Source: Basidiobolus meristosporus CBS 931.73
Lineage: Eukaryota; Basidiobolomycota; Basidiobolomycetes; Basidiobolales; Basidiobolaceae
Direction: 5' to 3'
DNA: 60,594 nucleotides
Assembly: GCA_002104905.1 (NCBI GenBank)
Contig: MCFE01000539.1
Span: 1-60,594, forward strand
Part shown: one piece after another, positions 10,294 to 21,436 of the stretch
Layout of the letters: the number at the start of each line of letters is the position of its first letter
How positions within the stretch are numbered: position 1 is the stretch's first letter
Made by a program: the position numbers and the translations under genes
Notes under the pieces: model-generated
Database searches by the model: none
Told to the model about the DNA's origin: nothing
The model's input: the letters and a program-made list of their open reading frames with translations, nothing else

Positions 10294-11754
10294 GAGGATT
10301 CATCTCGTGGGCGGGATGATTTTATTTTGCTGACCATATTCATCATTAAAAATACCTTTGTTCCGAGCTCGTTTGGCGGGGTGGTCGTGGGGATTTTCGG
10401 ATGGTGGTTCCCTCGTGGGACGAGGTTGGTCGAGGACTGCCAGCATGGAAGCAGGACCACCTTCTTGGCTTGAAGTCCGAGTCGGTGAGCGTGTATGTGC
10501 GCATATGTGGTAGGTGAAGAATGGCGAACACCAGTAGCCGGCTGTACCCAGATTTGAGGCTGCTTCACTAGATTGAAAAGGAAAGATGGCCGGAAGTAAT
10601 CGTATTCTTTTGGCCATGGAGGTATCACCAAGCACGGTCAGGAACCTGGCAAATCATCGTTGCCCCCCGTTTGATTGGTCAGGTAATTTTTGGTTGGCGC
10701 ATTGGCTCTTTCACGATGTGCCCTACCCACACCATACATCCTTGCCTTGCAAGCGAAAATAAATAGCCTGGTGAGCGAGGTTGGCCTCCACTTTCTTAAC
10801 ATTGATTCGCTTGGGCCTTTCCGGTGAGCTGCTATACGTGTGGTGATGTTGATATTATGAACAAAGAGCTTACCCCGGTTCAACCCTCCAAGAAACTGGT
10901 TCGTTTCAGTCGGTTCAAGAAGGTCTACTTCACACATTCCCCCAGTGACTACGACCGCACCTCCATCGTACCTTGCGTTTCTCCAGGCAACCCAAGAAGC
11001 CGCTCGCAGTGTCAGCTGAGTTAGTCGGACAATAACCCCGTTCTGCATACCGAACTCGTCAATCAGGGAATCAACCAAGCCTACCTAACCATGAATCTCC
11101 CATTGAGCTGACGGTTTTTCTGCCGTCTACACTGGATTCATTCTATATTTCTTCAACCATGCGTGTACTGATGTTGTTCGCTCTGGCAATTGCCCCTCCC
11201 CCAATTAAATGTCACTGCTATAATCATCAAGTCCCTGCCATATATGGTGAGATCGCATTAACAATGTGTCCCCCGCCTTTATCCTTTTCGGGAGGCGTAC
11301 TGGATGTTCCAGGTTCCGGATATCGCAGTTTAGTCAAGGATCCTGCGAATGGAATGACCATGGCAATTTCCAGCCTCCAAATCAGGCTCTGTTCTAGGTA
11401 ACTAAATGTTGGCAAGTTGTCCACGGTCATTTGCGTGGCTCATGGATGCCTGGATTATTCCATCTAGAAGGCGTGTGTGCCTTACTCACTTTTCGGTGCC
11501 CATCTCAGCAGCAATCCACCCCAACTGGCTGGTGAGCGGCATTTAATTAAGTTCGGAGAATGCTTTGATCCCTTCGATGGTACAGTCACCGGAATAGTCT
11601 TCATTAGATATCAGTGAATATGAGGAACGGATCCATTTAGAGTGGTGGTAGTGTCACGTCTGATCCGTTCGATGATGAGTATTTACCCATTGTGGTTTTA
11701 ATCGCTACACGTATATCTATGTAAAGTGGTGAATGTACATTTATTGTGATCTGG
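10294..11754. other. Intergenic region; one doubtful small ORF
   Basis: No recognised gene. An ORF at 11159-11401 (80 residues) begins with a signal-like hydrophobic stretch after a favourable CAACCATG context, but its remaining sequence has no recognisable pattern. An overlapping 146-codon open frame on the minus strand (10638-11078) also looks non-coding. Confidence 0.3.
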
Positions 11755-13074
11755 TCACATCGCAGATAGAGTGCGAGCTATCTGCATTTCTTCGTCAGTC
11801 TGGATGACAAGAATACGCACTTTTCCTCCGCCAATATCGGCCACCGTCTCCCCATTGTGGAATCTCTCCTCCACCTCTCGGTTTTTCGACTTCTCTAGCC
11901 GGATTCCCATGGACTCAAGGTCTGCGCATATCCCCTCCCGGACTTCCTGGGACTTTTCCCCCACCCCACCGCACAGGAGAATGGCATCCACGCCATTCAA
12001 TGCAGCAAAATAGGCGCCGATGTATTTCTTCGCCCTGTAGACGTACATCTCCAACGCCAACCTCGCTCGGTCCGACTTTTTCCCGTCTCCCTGGGCGCGC
12101 AACTGAAGAATTTCCCGGATATCACTAGTGCCGGCCACCCCTTTTAACCCACTTTGATGGTTCAGAATGTACTCCGCCTTGGTTAGATGGAACCTCTCCC
12201 CTTCAATACCTGGCGCCTCGTTGGTCATTTCTTCTTTGTGTGCCAAGTGGAAAACCACCGATGGATCCATATCACCTGATCTCGTTCCCATCATTAGCCC
12301 TAGATCGTGGGATGGTGTTAGTAGGTGCTGGTTAGAGTCTAGTAGTCGGCAAATCATGGCTATACCTTCTAACGGAGTCATTCCCATGGAGGTATCAAGA
12401 CTTTGGCCATGTCTAATGGCACAGATGGATGCACCGCTACCAAGATGCAATGCCACGAATTTGAAATCCTCGGGCTTTCCTTTAAGGTAGTCAGAGGCGG
12501 CGTTGGTGATGTATTCATAGGAAAGGCCGTGGAAGCCGTATTTACGGATGTGCTTCTTCTCTGTCGTCTCATAGGGAATCGCGTAAGTATATACATGTGG
12601 TGGAAGGGACCTGTGGAACATGGTATCGAAGCAGGCCACGTTTTTGGCGTGGGGCATGATCTTTAGACAATGTCGGATCACTTGGACACTACTATGGTTA
12701 TGCAGCGGGGCCAGCTCGGTCAGCTCATCGATCTGCCTGAGGGACTTGGAGTCGATTACCAGAGGTTTGGATTGCTCTCCGCCGTGCACTACACGGTGTC
12801 CTATCAGGACTATATCCTCTTTCCGTTTGACAACCTTCGGCTCTTGGTCTGGATCGACCAAATGATCGATAAGCTCATTGATGGCGAGCTTATGGTCGGT
12901 GACGTCGACGTTTTTGTTGGATTCGCGGCCGTCTACCACGCACGAGATGGTGGATTTTGTGTCGCTTCCTATGTCTTGAACATTCCCTTTGGCCAATACG
13001 TTCAATGTGGATTTTTCCAGCAGTTTGTACTTCAGGCTCGAGCTTCCCGCGTTCAATACTAGGACCAAGGACAT
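11755..13074 (-). CDS. ackA-like: Acetate kinase (with an in-frame intron at 12300-12365)
   Basis: Interconverts acetate plus ATP with acetyl phosphate plus ADP; in fungi it is thought to work with phosphoketolase. The N-terminus has LVLNAGSSSLKY, the phosphate-binding motif of the ASKHA fold. RVVHGGE, FDTMFH, RKYGFHG, HLGSGAS, DTSMGMTPLEG and MMGTRSGDMDP follow in family order. The open frame is 439 codons, but 22 residues split the invariant LEG-LMMGTRSGD motif. Removing 66 bases with GT/AG ends and a CTACTAAC branch site restores it, giving exons 13074-12366 and 12299-11755 and a protein of 417 residues. The usual HNP motif reads HNHSS. A TATA box lies 38-44 bases before the ATG. Confidence 0.96.
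   Translation of the reverse strand: MSLVLVLNAGSSSLKYKLLEKSTLNVLAKGNVQDIGSDTKSTISCVVDGRESNKNVDVTDHKLAINELIDHLVDPDQEPKVVKRKEDIVLIGHRVVHGGEQSKPLVIDSKSLRQIDELTELAPLHNHSSVQVIRHCLKIMPHAKNVACFDTMFHRSLPPHVYTYAIPYETTEKKHIRKYGFHGLSYEYITNAASDYLKGKPEDFKFVALHLGSGASICAIRHGQSLDTSMGMTPLEGIAMICRLLDSNQHLLTPSHDLGLMMGTRSGDMDPSVVFHLAHKEEMTNEAPGIEGERFHLTKAEYILNHQSGLKGVAGTSDIREILQLRAQGDGKKSDRARLALEMYVYRAKKYIGAYFAALNGVDAILLCGGVGEKSQEVREGICADLESMGIRLEKSKNREVEERFHNGETVADIGGGKVRILVIQTDEEMQIARTLSAM
12300..12365 (-). other. In-frame 66-base spliceosomal intron in the acetate kinase gene
   Basis: On the minus strand the segment begins GTATAG, carries CTACTAAC about 20 bases before its end, and ends GATCTAG. It has no stop codon and a length divisible by three, so translation of the genomic sequence runs through it. 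The flanking codons join to give LEG-LMMG exactly as in the family. Confidence 0.88.
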
Positions 13075-13111
13075 CTTTGGATATTACCCGTCGCCAATTC
13101 ATCCAGACCCC

Positions 13112-13118
13112 TTTTATA
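13112..13118 (-). promoter_or_regulatory. TATA box of the acetate kinase gene
   Basis: TATAAAA on the minus strand, 38 bases upstream of the ATG, implies a very short 5' leader. Confidence 0.6.
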
Positions 13119-13342
13119 CGGGTGATGACTTCATCATCGTCATAGTCCGACTGAATCACACTCTATGGAGTGAAGTCATCTGCATTACTACGTCACTTCA
13201 TGTCGTTGGGATTTCTAGTTCTGGCCAGGTGGGAGTATCGACTGATCCATTAAACAGTGTTTATTCGATGATATGAGGCATTAACATTTGCAAGTAATCA
13301 ATACTGCGACAGACACATACACAAATATATATTCCATGCAAC

Positions 13343-13903
13343 TTAGGTCATGAGGAGATTTGGGTTGGTGGTGACCACACGAGTGGGGGGTGGTAGTGCT
13401 GATGTACGAAAGATCTCGGGTCTGAGGCCGGGCCGAAAGATATGTCGACTCGGATACTTTTCCATGTAGCTTGGCTGGTGGTGGCCTTTCAACGGGCTGT
13501 AGCGGTCACCGAATATCTCGTAGAACAGTTGAATCCATGTGTTTGCGGTTGGCAAAGAGATGGTACTCTTCTTGGATTCCTCAATGTTGATTGTGATATG
13601 CTCGCGGTCGGTTATTGCACTATCCTCGAAAAAGGTGTCGTACAGGTAGGATCTTCGATTCAGTAGAGGTGAAGCCTCGACCGATCGAAGACCAGGTTCC
13701 CACGAACTCTCCCTATTCAAGAACAGTCGTTCGTACTGCACCGTGTGCGTAGAGCTGAAGTTTCGAACCCCGTCAAAGCTCCCTAGTCCAAGGAAGATAA
13801 AGACCTTGATATAAAACGTGACTAGAATCTCCCTTGTCAGTGTCCAGGAGCTCCGAAGGTAATGGAGCGGGCGGAATAAAGATAGCAATGTACGATTACT
13901 CAT
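13343..13903 (-). CDS. Hypothetical protein with one N-terminal membrane segment
   Basis: 186 residues from the first ATG in the frame (13903). Residues about 12-40 contain a basic stretch followed by a hydrophobic run (VTFYIKVFIFLGLG) that could be a membrane anchor or a mitochondrial import/anchor segment. The rest is hydrophilic with scattered Tyr, Ser and Pro, and no family was recognised. The frame is open for 18 more codons upstream without an ATG, so a 5' exon is possible. It is transcribed in the same direction as the acetate kinase gene, its stop lying about 270 bases upstream of that gene's start codon. Confidence 0.5.
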   Translation of the reverse strand: MSNRTLLSLFRPLHYLRSSWTLTREILVTFYIKVFIFLGLGSFDGVRNFSSTHTVQYERLFLNRESSWEPGLRSVEASPLLNRRSYLYDTFFEDSAITDREHITINIEESKKSTISLPTANTWIQLFYEIFGDRYSPLKGHHQPSYMEKYPSRHIFRPGLRPEIFRTSALPPPTRVVTTNPNLLMT

Positions 13904-14761
13904 TCCAAAGTCAAGCTGGAGAGGAGGGTTCTTGGATGTTCGACCACGCCAAATCAATAGGTCGCAAAAGGTTGGGAAGAAAAGACTCCTAATACAAAAG
14001 GGAGCTACACCTTAAATGTGGTCATGAAGCTATCGCCGGAGATTTATATTCTATCTAGATGTGCATGTTCAATTGAGCTCTGACTTGGTTATGCTCGCCT
14101 CACCCTTGCGAATGCACATCATTATGCTGAAGCATGCACCCGCAGATTCTTTGGTTGATAGAGTTGATGATTATGCCTAGGGATCGCGCTTTCGATTTCA
14201 ATTTTCCTATTTTTGCTCAGATTGTCATCCGGATTGCAGAATACTGTGGCTGGTGCAGGAGTATACTACTTACGCTTCACGCTCTTGGATCTAGTGTTGT
14301 GCCAGTATGTGTTGGTACATGCTATCCCAATAATAATCCTCCATTAGCCTACATACCACATACAACGGTGAATGATACTAACCATTTGGCATTGATTAGT
14401 CCGAAAACCTGGTATTGATACTTAGTCCCACAATACCACCTTCTAAGTCGGCATCACTTGTTTTACAAATCCTGTTACCTGTAAACTAACATGGTCGAAG
14501 AATTCACCGAATATAGCCCGAAAAATATACATGCAAATTTCTCAAGGAAATATACCGTGAGTCTTCCGCCAGGTCTTCACTTGAGCCCGCCTCGTCATAT
14601 ATATTCTGACGCCGTGTACTCCCTTGTTTGATCAGCAGCCTTTCCTATCAACCAAGCCAACCAGCTCACATCCAAACTCTACTTTTGACTCTGCTTCCGC
14701 CTCAGTCTACCACTCATTACATCATCCACTCGACCAACAATCACTCCGACCTTGAGCAGTA
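13904..14761. other. Intergenic region; left edge of the CAP gene duplication
   Basis: No gene is supported up to about 14505. From about 14510 the sequence (AGCCCGAAAAATATACATGC onward) is repeated nearly unchanged from about 17683, which marks the left edge of a segmental duplication. A CATATATATTC element near 14596 is a probable TATA box for the next gene. Confidence 0.5.
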
Positions 14762-15605
14762 ATGATTCGTGCCACCATCTATATCGCGTTTCTCGTGCTT
14801 CTAGCCGCATGTGCCACTCAAGCCTTCTCGCCTGAACGTCTGACTTGCTTGGTCAATCGTGAGCGAGTTTCCCGTGGCCTGAGACCACTGATCGTAAACA
14901 GGTAATGTATAGCTTCACGCTTTTCTGAGCCGCCGCCACTGCCACATTAGGCCCAGTTCAGCTTCTCCCCTACCTCCACTTGCTCGCCAAGGCTGTTGAT
15001 GATGTGGTTGGGCTGAACTGGTTCGGCTTGATCCGGACTGGCCTTCTCTTGCTTTGACATTCACTAACCCCTCATCTCTCCACCCCTGGCCATCACACTG
15101 CCTCACCTCACTGCCTCTCATCCATCAGGGACCTGAACGAGGATGCACAACACCACTCCGAGAGTCAGGCCAATCGTCATCAGATGACCCACAGCCGCTC
15201 TGATCGACCTGATATGGGGGATGTGGCGAGATCCCGGGGCTACAACTACCGCACTCGTGCCGAGAATGTCGCAGTGGGTGACCAGACTGAAGAGTCAGTC
15301 GTGTACAAGTGGATGCACTCCGAAGGTATGTTTCGCTCACCATCCCCTGCTTACTCTCTTGTCACCCATGGCATGCTTACTAACCAACTCACCTCTCACC
15401 TTTCCCCATTCTTTCATTGTTCATCCGCTCCCACCTCTTCTCCTCGACCCTGTTCCCATGACTAGTACATCGCCGCAACATTCTCACCCCATCGTTCACA
15501 CATGCCGGGTGTGGATTTGACCCCCGAGGTAACTACTGGACCATGGAGTTCCTTGGAATGGACCCCAGCAGAATTGACTACTCCAGAGTTCCCGTTTGTC
15601 CATGA
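14762..15605 (+). CDS. Secreted CAP-domain protein, copy 1 (three exons)
   Basis: Exons 14762-14901, 15129-15325 and 15466-15605 give 158 residues. Introns of 227 and 140 bases have GTAATG..CAG and GTATGT..TAG ends, phases 2 and 1, shared by all copies. Residues 1-22 are a signal peptide. The mature protein is a compact YkwD-type CAP (SCP/PR-1) domain: LVNRERVSRGL at the start, then DLNEDAQHHSE, MTH, AENVAVG (usual GENIA), VVYKWMHS, HRRNILTPSFT (usual GHRANIL) and NYWTMEFLG. The His and Glu positions of the CAP cavity appear kept. Cysteines in AGCGFD and at the C-terminal VCP could pair. It is secreted; the ligand is unknown. Nearly identical to copy 3. Confidence 0.9.
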
Positions 15606-16312
15606 GAGGTTGGGCATAGCATTATTGATCAATACTCACGAGACTATCTTATTCATATTTAAGCAAAGATAGAAACATACACATAGACATACTTATATAT
15701 ATGTATACATATTCTTCGCTCTATTACGCCAAAACCGTTCTGTTTATCAGAGATCTTCTGTCTTCGAATGAGAATAAATCGAGAATTTCTACTATCCATT
15801 CATGGTCATTTTTTCACTCTCCACCAGTACTTGCCCTAGGAATCAAAGTGAGCCAGTCTCCCCTATCTATTTCTCAGACTTTTATGAGCGACTCTTGTTC
15901 GGTATTCGAAGCAAGATGGTCCTTTTTTTGCCCTTTTAAGAATATCTATGATATGTTCACCCAAGCCCATTTCCGATTTGAATGGATTGGACTCTAACCC
16001 ACTCACTGCGTGTACCAACGTACCTGATTGTTGAATCAGTATTGACAGAACAATCGGCCACCTTTAGAAGCAGGTAATCGTTGCCGATTGCTTTCAATGT
16101 GATTTCAGGCATTAAGCAATGCCGGAGCCCTAAGATAACGCTAGCAATGTGGCTTTACTAACCTGCATGAGATGCGAATCTCTGCTAATGCTTCGATATA
16201 AATGGCTATGATCACTCGTTACTGATAGTCATTCGGCGAAATACACTCTTCTGCGTTTCTAACCCACCCTCTCTCCCACATTCTCTTCTTACTATCACTG
16301 CATCTCGAAGCA
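15606..16312. other. Intergenic region between CAP copies 1 and 2
   Basis: No gene seen. TATAAAT at 16197-16203, 110 bases before the next ATG, is the probable TATA box; the same box precedes copy 4. Confidence 0.5.
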
Positions 16313-17046
16313 ATGAGGTTTTTCATTCTCCTCACCAGCCTTGTCGCCTCATCCCTCCTCGCCACTACGGTGTCCGCTTTCTCAGAAGCGCGATTGATCT
16401 GCCTGGTGAATCGGGAGAGGGTATCTCGCGGACTGAACCCACTCATAATGAATAGGTAAGAGGCTACTCGGTTTCTCGGCACTTGGGTGTCATTCCATTC
16501 TCATCGTTCTTCCCCACGCAAAGTGACCTCAACGAGGATGCTCATCACCACTCTGAGAGTCAAGCCAATCGCCGTCAAATGACCCATGCCCGTTCTGATC
16601 GACCAGATATGGGGGATGTTGCGAGATCTCGTGGATACAACTATCAGGACCCGGGCTGAGAATGTCGCTGCTGGCGACAGGACCGAGGAGTCGGTTGTAT
16701 ACAAGTGGATGCACTCGGAAGGTAAGCAGTACTTCAGTCCATTGTAGTATCAGGCCAGCTGTGTATGGTTGAGCCATTCGGTGAGGGGAGAGTGGCAGAG
16801 CTCATTCGTGAGCCTGAGATGGCTCACCACGAGTGGTCTGGCCTGAGCACACAACTCGATGTAGCAGCAGGAAGAATACTCATCGGTGAACCACTTACAT
16901 TGACAGTGCATCGGCGTAACATCCTCACCCCATCCTTCACTCATGCGGGGTCCGGATTCGATCCTCGGGGAAACTACTGGACCATGGAGTTTTTGGGCAT
17001 GGATCCTAGTCGAATCAACTTCGATCAAGTTCCAGTCTGCCCTTGA
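16313..17046 (+). pseudogene. CAP-domain gene, copy 2, frameshifted
   Basis: Exons would be 16313-16455, 16524-16721 and 16907-17046, with introns of 68 and 185 bases. The layout, signal peptide (residues 1-22) and CAP motifs match copy 4. One extra A at about 16646 in the codons for the GYNYR segment shifts the frame and creates TGA at 16657-16659. The product would end before the AEN and HRRNIL motifs. Everything downstream, including splice sites and the stop, is still well preserved, so the break is recent or a sequencing error. Exon 3 has AGSGFD in place of the AGCGFD of copy 1. Confidence 0.85.
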
Positions 17047-17932
17047 TGTTGCACATCTATTATTAGCCCAATTCTTGTTTCCCTCCTCATCGTGCATAGT
17101 GCGGGCATCCCATTTCCTGATTATCTAATCTAATATTTATGCTCGATCCCATGTTACTCAAATGATCGAATTCAAATCCGAATAAAATGACCATGATGCT
17201 GACACTTCGAAGATTAGAATCGCCACCAGCAGCTCTTCACCTTGGAAGTCGGTGATTTCCAATAAGGGGCACTAGAAGAAAACCTGAAAAACCTGGTTCA
17301 TGTTAGCCACTTTTGTATTAGAGAGTGGAATGTTCCATCAAGAGCTGATCATTCACTAATATGGCTAAAGTGGATCTGGGACTTGCGGTGAAAATGATCG
17401 TCTTTTATGCAATCAATGCTATAATGATGGTAGTTGTTGATATTTGTACCAACGGGAAGTAGGAGATTGGCCCATTTGTCAAGTTGATCCTTTACTTTGC
17501 TGATGCAAAGTGGTGCACCCAGTAGTCGAGATCGATGCGTTGTTCAGTTACCTTGTGCAGTGGGACGCTTTATCGTTCTTGTATGCGGATGGAAAAGAAG
17601 GTTGCATATGGTCTCTGGTGTTGATTAAATGGGTCATTGCTTTTATTCTACGGTACATCAGCATGGCCAAAATTCACCGTCAAAAAGCCCGAAAAATATA
17701 CATGCAAATTTCTCAAGGAAATATACCGCGAGTCTTCCGCCAGGTCTTCACTTGAGCCCGCCTCGTCATATATATTCTGACGCCGCGTACTCCCTTGTTT
17801 GATCAGCAGCCTTTCCTATCAACCAAGCCAATCAGCTCACATCCAAACTCTACTTTTGACTCTGCTTCCGCCTCAGTCTACCACTCATTACATCATCCAC
17901 TCGACCAACAATCACTCCGACCTTGAGCAGTA
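17047..17932. other. Intergenic region; start of second duplication block at about 17683
   Basis: No convincing gene at 17047-17682. From about 17683 to the next ATG the sequence repeats 14510-14761 with few changes, including the CATATATATTC TATA element. Confidence 0.5.
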
Positions 17933-18776
17933 ATGATTCGTGCCACCATCTATATCGCGTTTCTCGTGCTTCTAGCCGCATGTGCCACTCAAGCCTTCTC
18001 GCCTGAACGTCTGACTTGCTTGGTCAATCGTGAGCGAGTTTCCCGTGGCCTGAGACCACTGATCGTAAACAGGTAATGTATAGCTTCACGCTTTTCTGAG
18101 CCGCCGCCACTGCCACATTAGACCCAGTTCAGCTTCTCCCCTACCTCCACTTGCTCGCCAAGGCTGTTGATGATGTGGTTGGGCTGAACTGGTTCGGCTT
18201 GATCCGGACTGGTCTTCTTTTGCTTTGACATTCACTAACCCCTCATCTCTCCACCCCTGGCCATCACTCTGCCTCACCTCACTGCCTCTCATCCATCAGG
18301 GACCTGAACGAGGATGCACAACACCACTCCGAGAGTCAGGCCAATCGTCATCAGATGACCCACAGCCGCTCTGATCGACCTGATATGGGGGATGTGGCGA
18401 GATCCCGGGGCTACAACTACCGCACTCGTGCCGAGAATGTCGCAGTGGGTGACCAGACTGAAGAGTCAGTCGTGTACAAGTGGATGCACTCCGAAGGTAT
18501 GTTTCGCTCACCATCCCCTGCTTACTCTCTTGTCACCCATGGCATGCTTACTAACCAACTCACCTCTCTCCATTCCCCATTCTTTCATTGTTCATCCTCT
18601 CCCCCCTCTTCTCCTCGACCCTGTTCCCATGACTAGTACATCGCCGCAACATTCTCACCCCATCGTTCACACATGCCGGGTGTGGATTTGACCCCCGAGG
18701 TAACTACTGGACCATGGAGTTCCTTGGAATGGACCCCAGCAGAATTGACTACTCCAGAGTTCCTGTCTGCCCATAA
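17933..18776 (+). CDS. Secreted CAP-domain protein, copy 3 (three exons)
   Basis: Exons 17933-18072, 18300-18496 and 18637-18776 give 158 residues. Intron lengths (227 and 140) equal those of copy 1 and the exon sequences are almost identical, so copies 1 and 3 are the products of a recent segmental duplication. Signal peptide and all CAP motifs (LVNRERVS, AENVAVG, HRRNIL, NYWTMEF, terminal VCP) are present. The stop is TAA here, TGA in copy 1. The 3' flanks diverge soon after the stop, which marks the right edge of this duplicated piece. Confidence 0.9.
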
Positions 18777-19388
18777 GTAATTGAAGAATTAGATTATCTT
18801 TGTCATATTTAAGCTTATATCTATATCGATGCATACTCTTCACTTTATCTATAAAGCAATTTGACAAGAGAATTTGTTAGAGCTCTTGTACATACCAACC
18901 ACTTCGGATCTTTCATAGAATAAACTATTCCAAAACGGTTTACGCACACATCATACACTCGTTATGTGGGATAGATTCAAAAGCAGAAGTTGACAGAAAA
19001 TACATTAGGTGCCTTTACCCAACATACGCACTTTCATATTGATACATCCGACTGGAATCAAGTAGATTCAACTTTGCGCGTATACTGCACTCTACCAACT
19101 GCTGGTGTTCGTTCATTATTGTGAATGACTTGCAGGTCTGCAGTGAACTGGATGATCTGTTCGATTGTTTAGGCGCTGATCTCAGGCAGCCCAAGATCTG
19201 ACCGCTTTAGCAGTGCCAACAGATGTGGCTTCTTTGGCCTGCATAAGATGCGAACCTCTGCTAATGCTTCGATATAAATGGCTATGATCACTCGTTACTG
19301 ATAATCATTCTGTGAAACACACTCTTCTGCGTTTCTAACCCACCCTCTCTCCCACATTCTCTTCTTACTATCACTGCATCTCGAAGCA
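18777..19388. other. Intergenic region between CAP copies 3 and 4
   Basis: No gene seen. From about 19215 the sequence resembles 16140 onward (promoter of copy 2), with TATAAAT at 19273-19279. Confidence 0.5.
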
Positions 19389-20121
19389 ATGAGGTTTTTC
19401 ATTCTCCTCACCAGCCTTGTCGCCTCATCCCTCCTCGCCACTACGGTGTCCGCTTTCTCAGAAGCGCGATTGATCTGCCTGGTGAATCGGGAGAGGGTAT
19501 CTCGCGGACTGAACCCACTCATAATGAATAGGTAAGAGGCTACTTTGTTTCTCGGCACTTGGGTGTCATTCCATTCTCATCGTTCTTCCCCACGCAAAGT
19601 GACCTCAACGAGGATGCCCATCACCACTCTGAGAGTCAAGCCAATCGCCGTCAAATGACCCATGCCCGTTCCGATCGACCAGATATGGGGGATGTTGCGA
19701 GATCTCGTGGATACAACTATCGGACCCGGGCTGAGAATGTCGCTGCTGGCGACAGGACCGAGGAGTCGGTTGTATACAAGTGGATGCACTCGGAAGGTAA
19801 GCAGTACTTCAGTCCATTGTAGTGTCAGGCCAGCTGTGTATGGATGAGCTGTTCGGTGAGGGGAGAGTGGCAGAGCTCATTCGTGAGCCTGAGATGGCTC
19901 ACCACGAGTGGTCTGGCCTGAGCACACAACTCGATGTAGCAGCAGGAAGAATACTCATCGGTGAACCACTTACATTGACAGTGCATCGGCGTAACATCCT
20001 CACCCCATCCTTCACTCATGCGGGGTCCGGATTCGATCCTCGGGGAAACTACTGGACCATGGAGTTTTTGGGCATGGATCCTAGCCGAATCAACTTCGAT
20101 CAAGTTCCAGTCTGCCCTTGA
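19389..20121 (+). CDS. Secreted CAP-domain protein, copy 4 (three exons)
   Basis: Exons 19389-19531, 19600-19796 and 19982-20121, introns of 68 and 185 bases, 159 residues. Signal peptide about residues 1-22 (hydrophobic, ending VSA). The CAP motifs LVNRERVS, DLNEDAHHHSE, AENVAAG, VVYKWMHS, HRRNILTPSFT and NYWTMEFLG are complete, and the frame is intact where copy 2 has an extra base. It lacks the AGCGFD cysteine (Ser instead), so its disulphide pattern differs from copies 1 and 3. Secreted; function within the CAP superfamily (sterol/lipid binding or cell-wall interaction) cannot be fixed from sequence. Confidence 0.9.
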
Positions 20122-20695
20122 TGTTGCGCGCCCTATTGTTATTTCCCATCATTCATATCTTTCCCTCTGCGGCAAAGATCTTTCATCAATTATTTATCAG
20201 TGCCTCATTTAATAGACTCGATGAGATATATTAGAGTTCAATAAATATATATTCTGCAATCTCTATACTCAACTGAACCCATGCTATACACATATACACC
20301 ACATACACTATGGTCCAACTTTGATGCCTCTGAGGTCAGTGTTATGCAGAATTCGCTGCCGAGTCTGTTGCCCACTATTTCTGGCCTCATGCCAAACAAT
20401 TCGATCGGTGCAGAATTCAACCGACCCTGCTGGCCGTCCTTTTGTTCTCAGATCCGTTTACTCTCCGACACTTGACATGCACCGTAGCTCTGCATTTGAT
20501 ATACCAGACTTGGCCTTGTTCCAATAGATCCCTCACGACGGAAGTAATTCTTGATCCGTAGATGGGCCTCTTCGCGGAGCGGCCCTAATAGATATAAGAG
20601 CCCAGTCATCTCTCTGATCCACATCAACCTTTCTCACTGCTTTTCTATCATCGATAGATCTAGCCCCGCAAACCACTCACAAAAACATCTCAAGC
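20122..20695. other. Intergenic region; left arm of a large inverted duplication begins at about 20335
   Basis: No gene seen. From about 20335 the sequence matches the reverse complement of 26242 downward. A TATAAG element near 20594 lies about 100 bases before the next ATG. Confidence 0.5.
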
Positions 20696-21430
20696 ATGCA
20701 GCTCTCCCTGATACACACCATCCTCCTGGTCATCCTTGCTTCGTGGACTGCACAGGCATTCTCAGTTGAGCGACTGGTCTGCCTGGTCAACCAGGAGCGG
20801 GTCTCGCGTGGATTGAAGCCTTTGATAGTGAATGCGTAAGTCACTTTCTGCCCCCCTGATCAGTTGCTCCTCTTCTTTGGCTTGTCTCTATAATGCCACG
20901 CTTGGCCTTGAGCAGTTTGGCGCAGTTGTTCGGATTGGATACTGACAGACACTGAATTGAACTGACTACAGGGATCTGAACGAGGATGCGCAATACCACT
21001 CCCAGAGCCAAGCCAACCGTCGCCAGATGACCCACAATCGTTCGGATCGGCCAGATATGGGGGATGTAGCAAGATCCAGGGGCTACAACTATCGTTCACG
21101 CGCGGAGAATGTCGCGGTAGGGGACCAGACAGAAGAGTCGGTGGTCTACAAATGGATGCACTCCGATGGTAAGTTGTGTTTCGTAAGGGATTATCCGGTG
21201 GAGTTGGGCCAGTTGGTGGGTCATGGAATGGCTCGACCCCACGGTGGGAACATATTCGCTAACCATCCCATTTTGATTCTGCCTCATGTGCACCAGTTCA
21301 TCGACGAAACATCCTCACCCCATCCTTCACCCACACTGGAGCCGGGTTTGACCCCAGAGGGAACTACTGGACCATGGAGTTCTTGGGGATGGACCAGAAC
21401 CGCATTGACTACACCCGGGTTCCGGTCTGT
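20335..21430 (+). repeat. Left arm of a 1.1 kb inverted duplication (CAP copy 5 and promoter)
   Basis: Covers the promoter, all exons and introns of CAP copy 5. The right arm is 25165-26242 on the opposite strand. Introns have the same lengths in both arms (136 and 128). The arms are separated by about 3.7 kb holding a solo LTR, a CAP relic and the WW-domain gene. Confidence 0.85.
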
Positions 21431-21436
21431 CCATAA
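20696..21436 (+). CDS. Secreted CAP-domain protein, copy 5 (three exons)
   Basis: Exons 20696-20835, 20972-21168 and 21297-21436, introns of 136 and 128 bases, 158 residues. Signal peptide of about 20 residues (SLIHTILLVILASW, ending AQA). CAP motifs are LVNQERVSRGL, DLNEDAQYHSQ, AENVAVG, VVYKWMHSD, HRRNILTPSFT, GAGFDPRGNYWTMEF and terminal VCP. It is the most divergent of the intact copies; the AGCGFD cysteine is replaced by Ala. The same gene occurs inverted at 25162-25901, where it is broken by one missing base. Confidence 0.9.

Noticed and set aside
10870-10885. B-box-like GGTTCAACCCTCC as a tRNA
   Set aside because: No cloverleaf can be drawn around it.
10638-11078. 146-codon minus-strand ORF
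   Set aside because: No recognisable domain or promoter; overlaps other open frames.
16765-17046. Open frame spanning CAP copy 2 intron 2 and exon 3
   Set aside because: Intron boundaries are supported by four other copies; the open intron is by chance and is also seen in copy 4.
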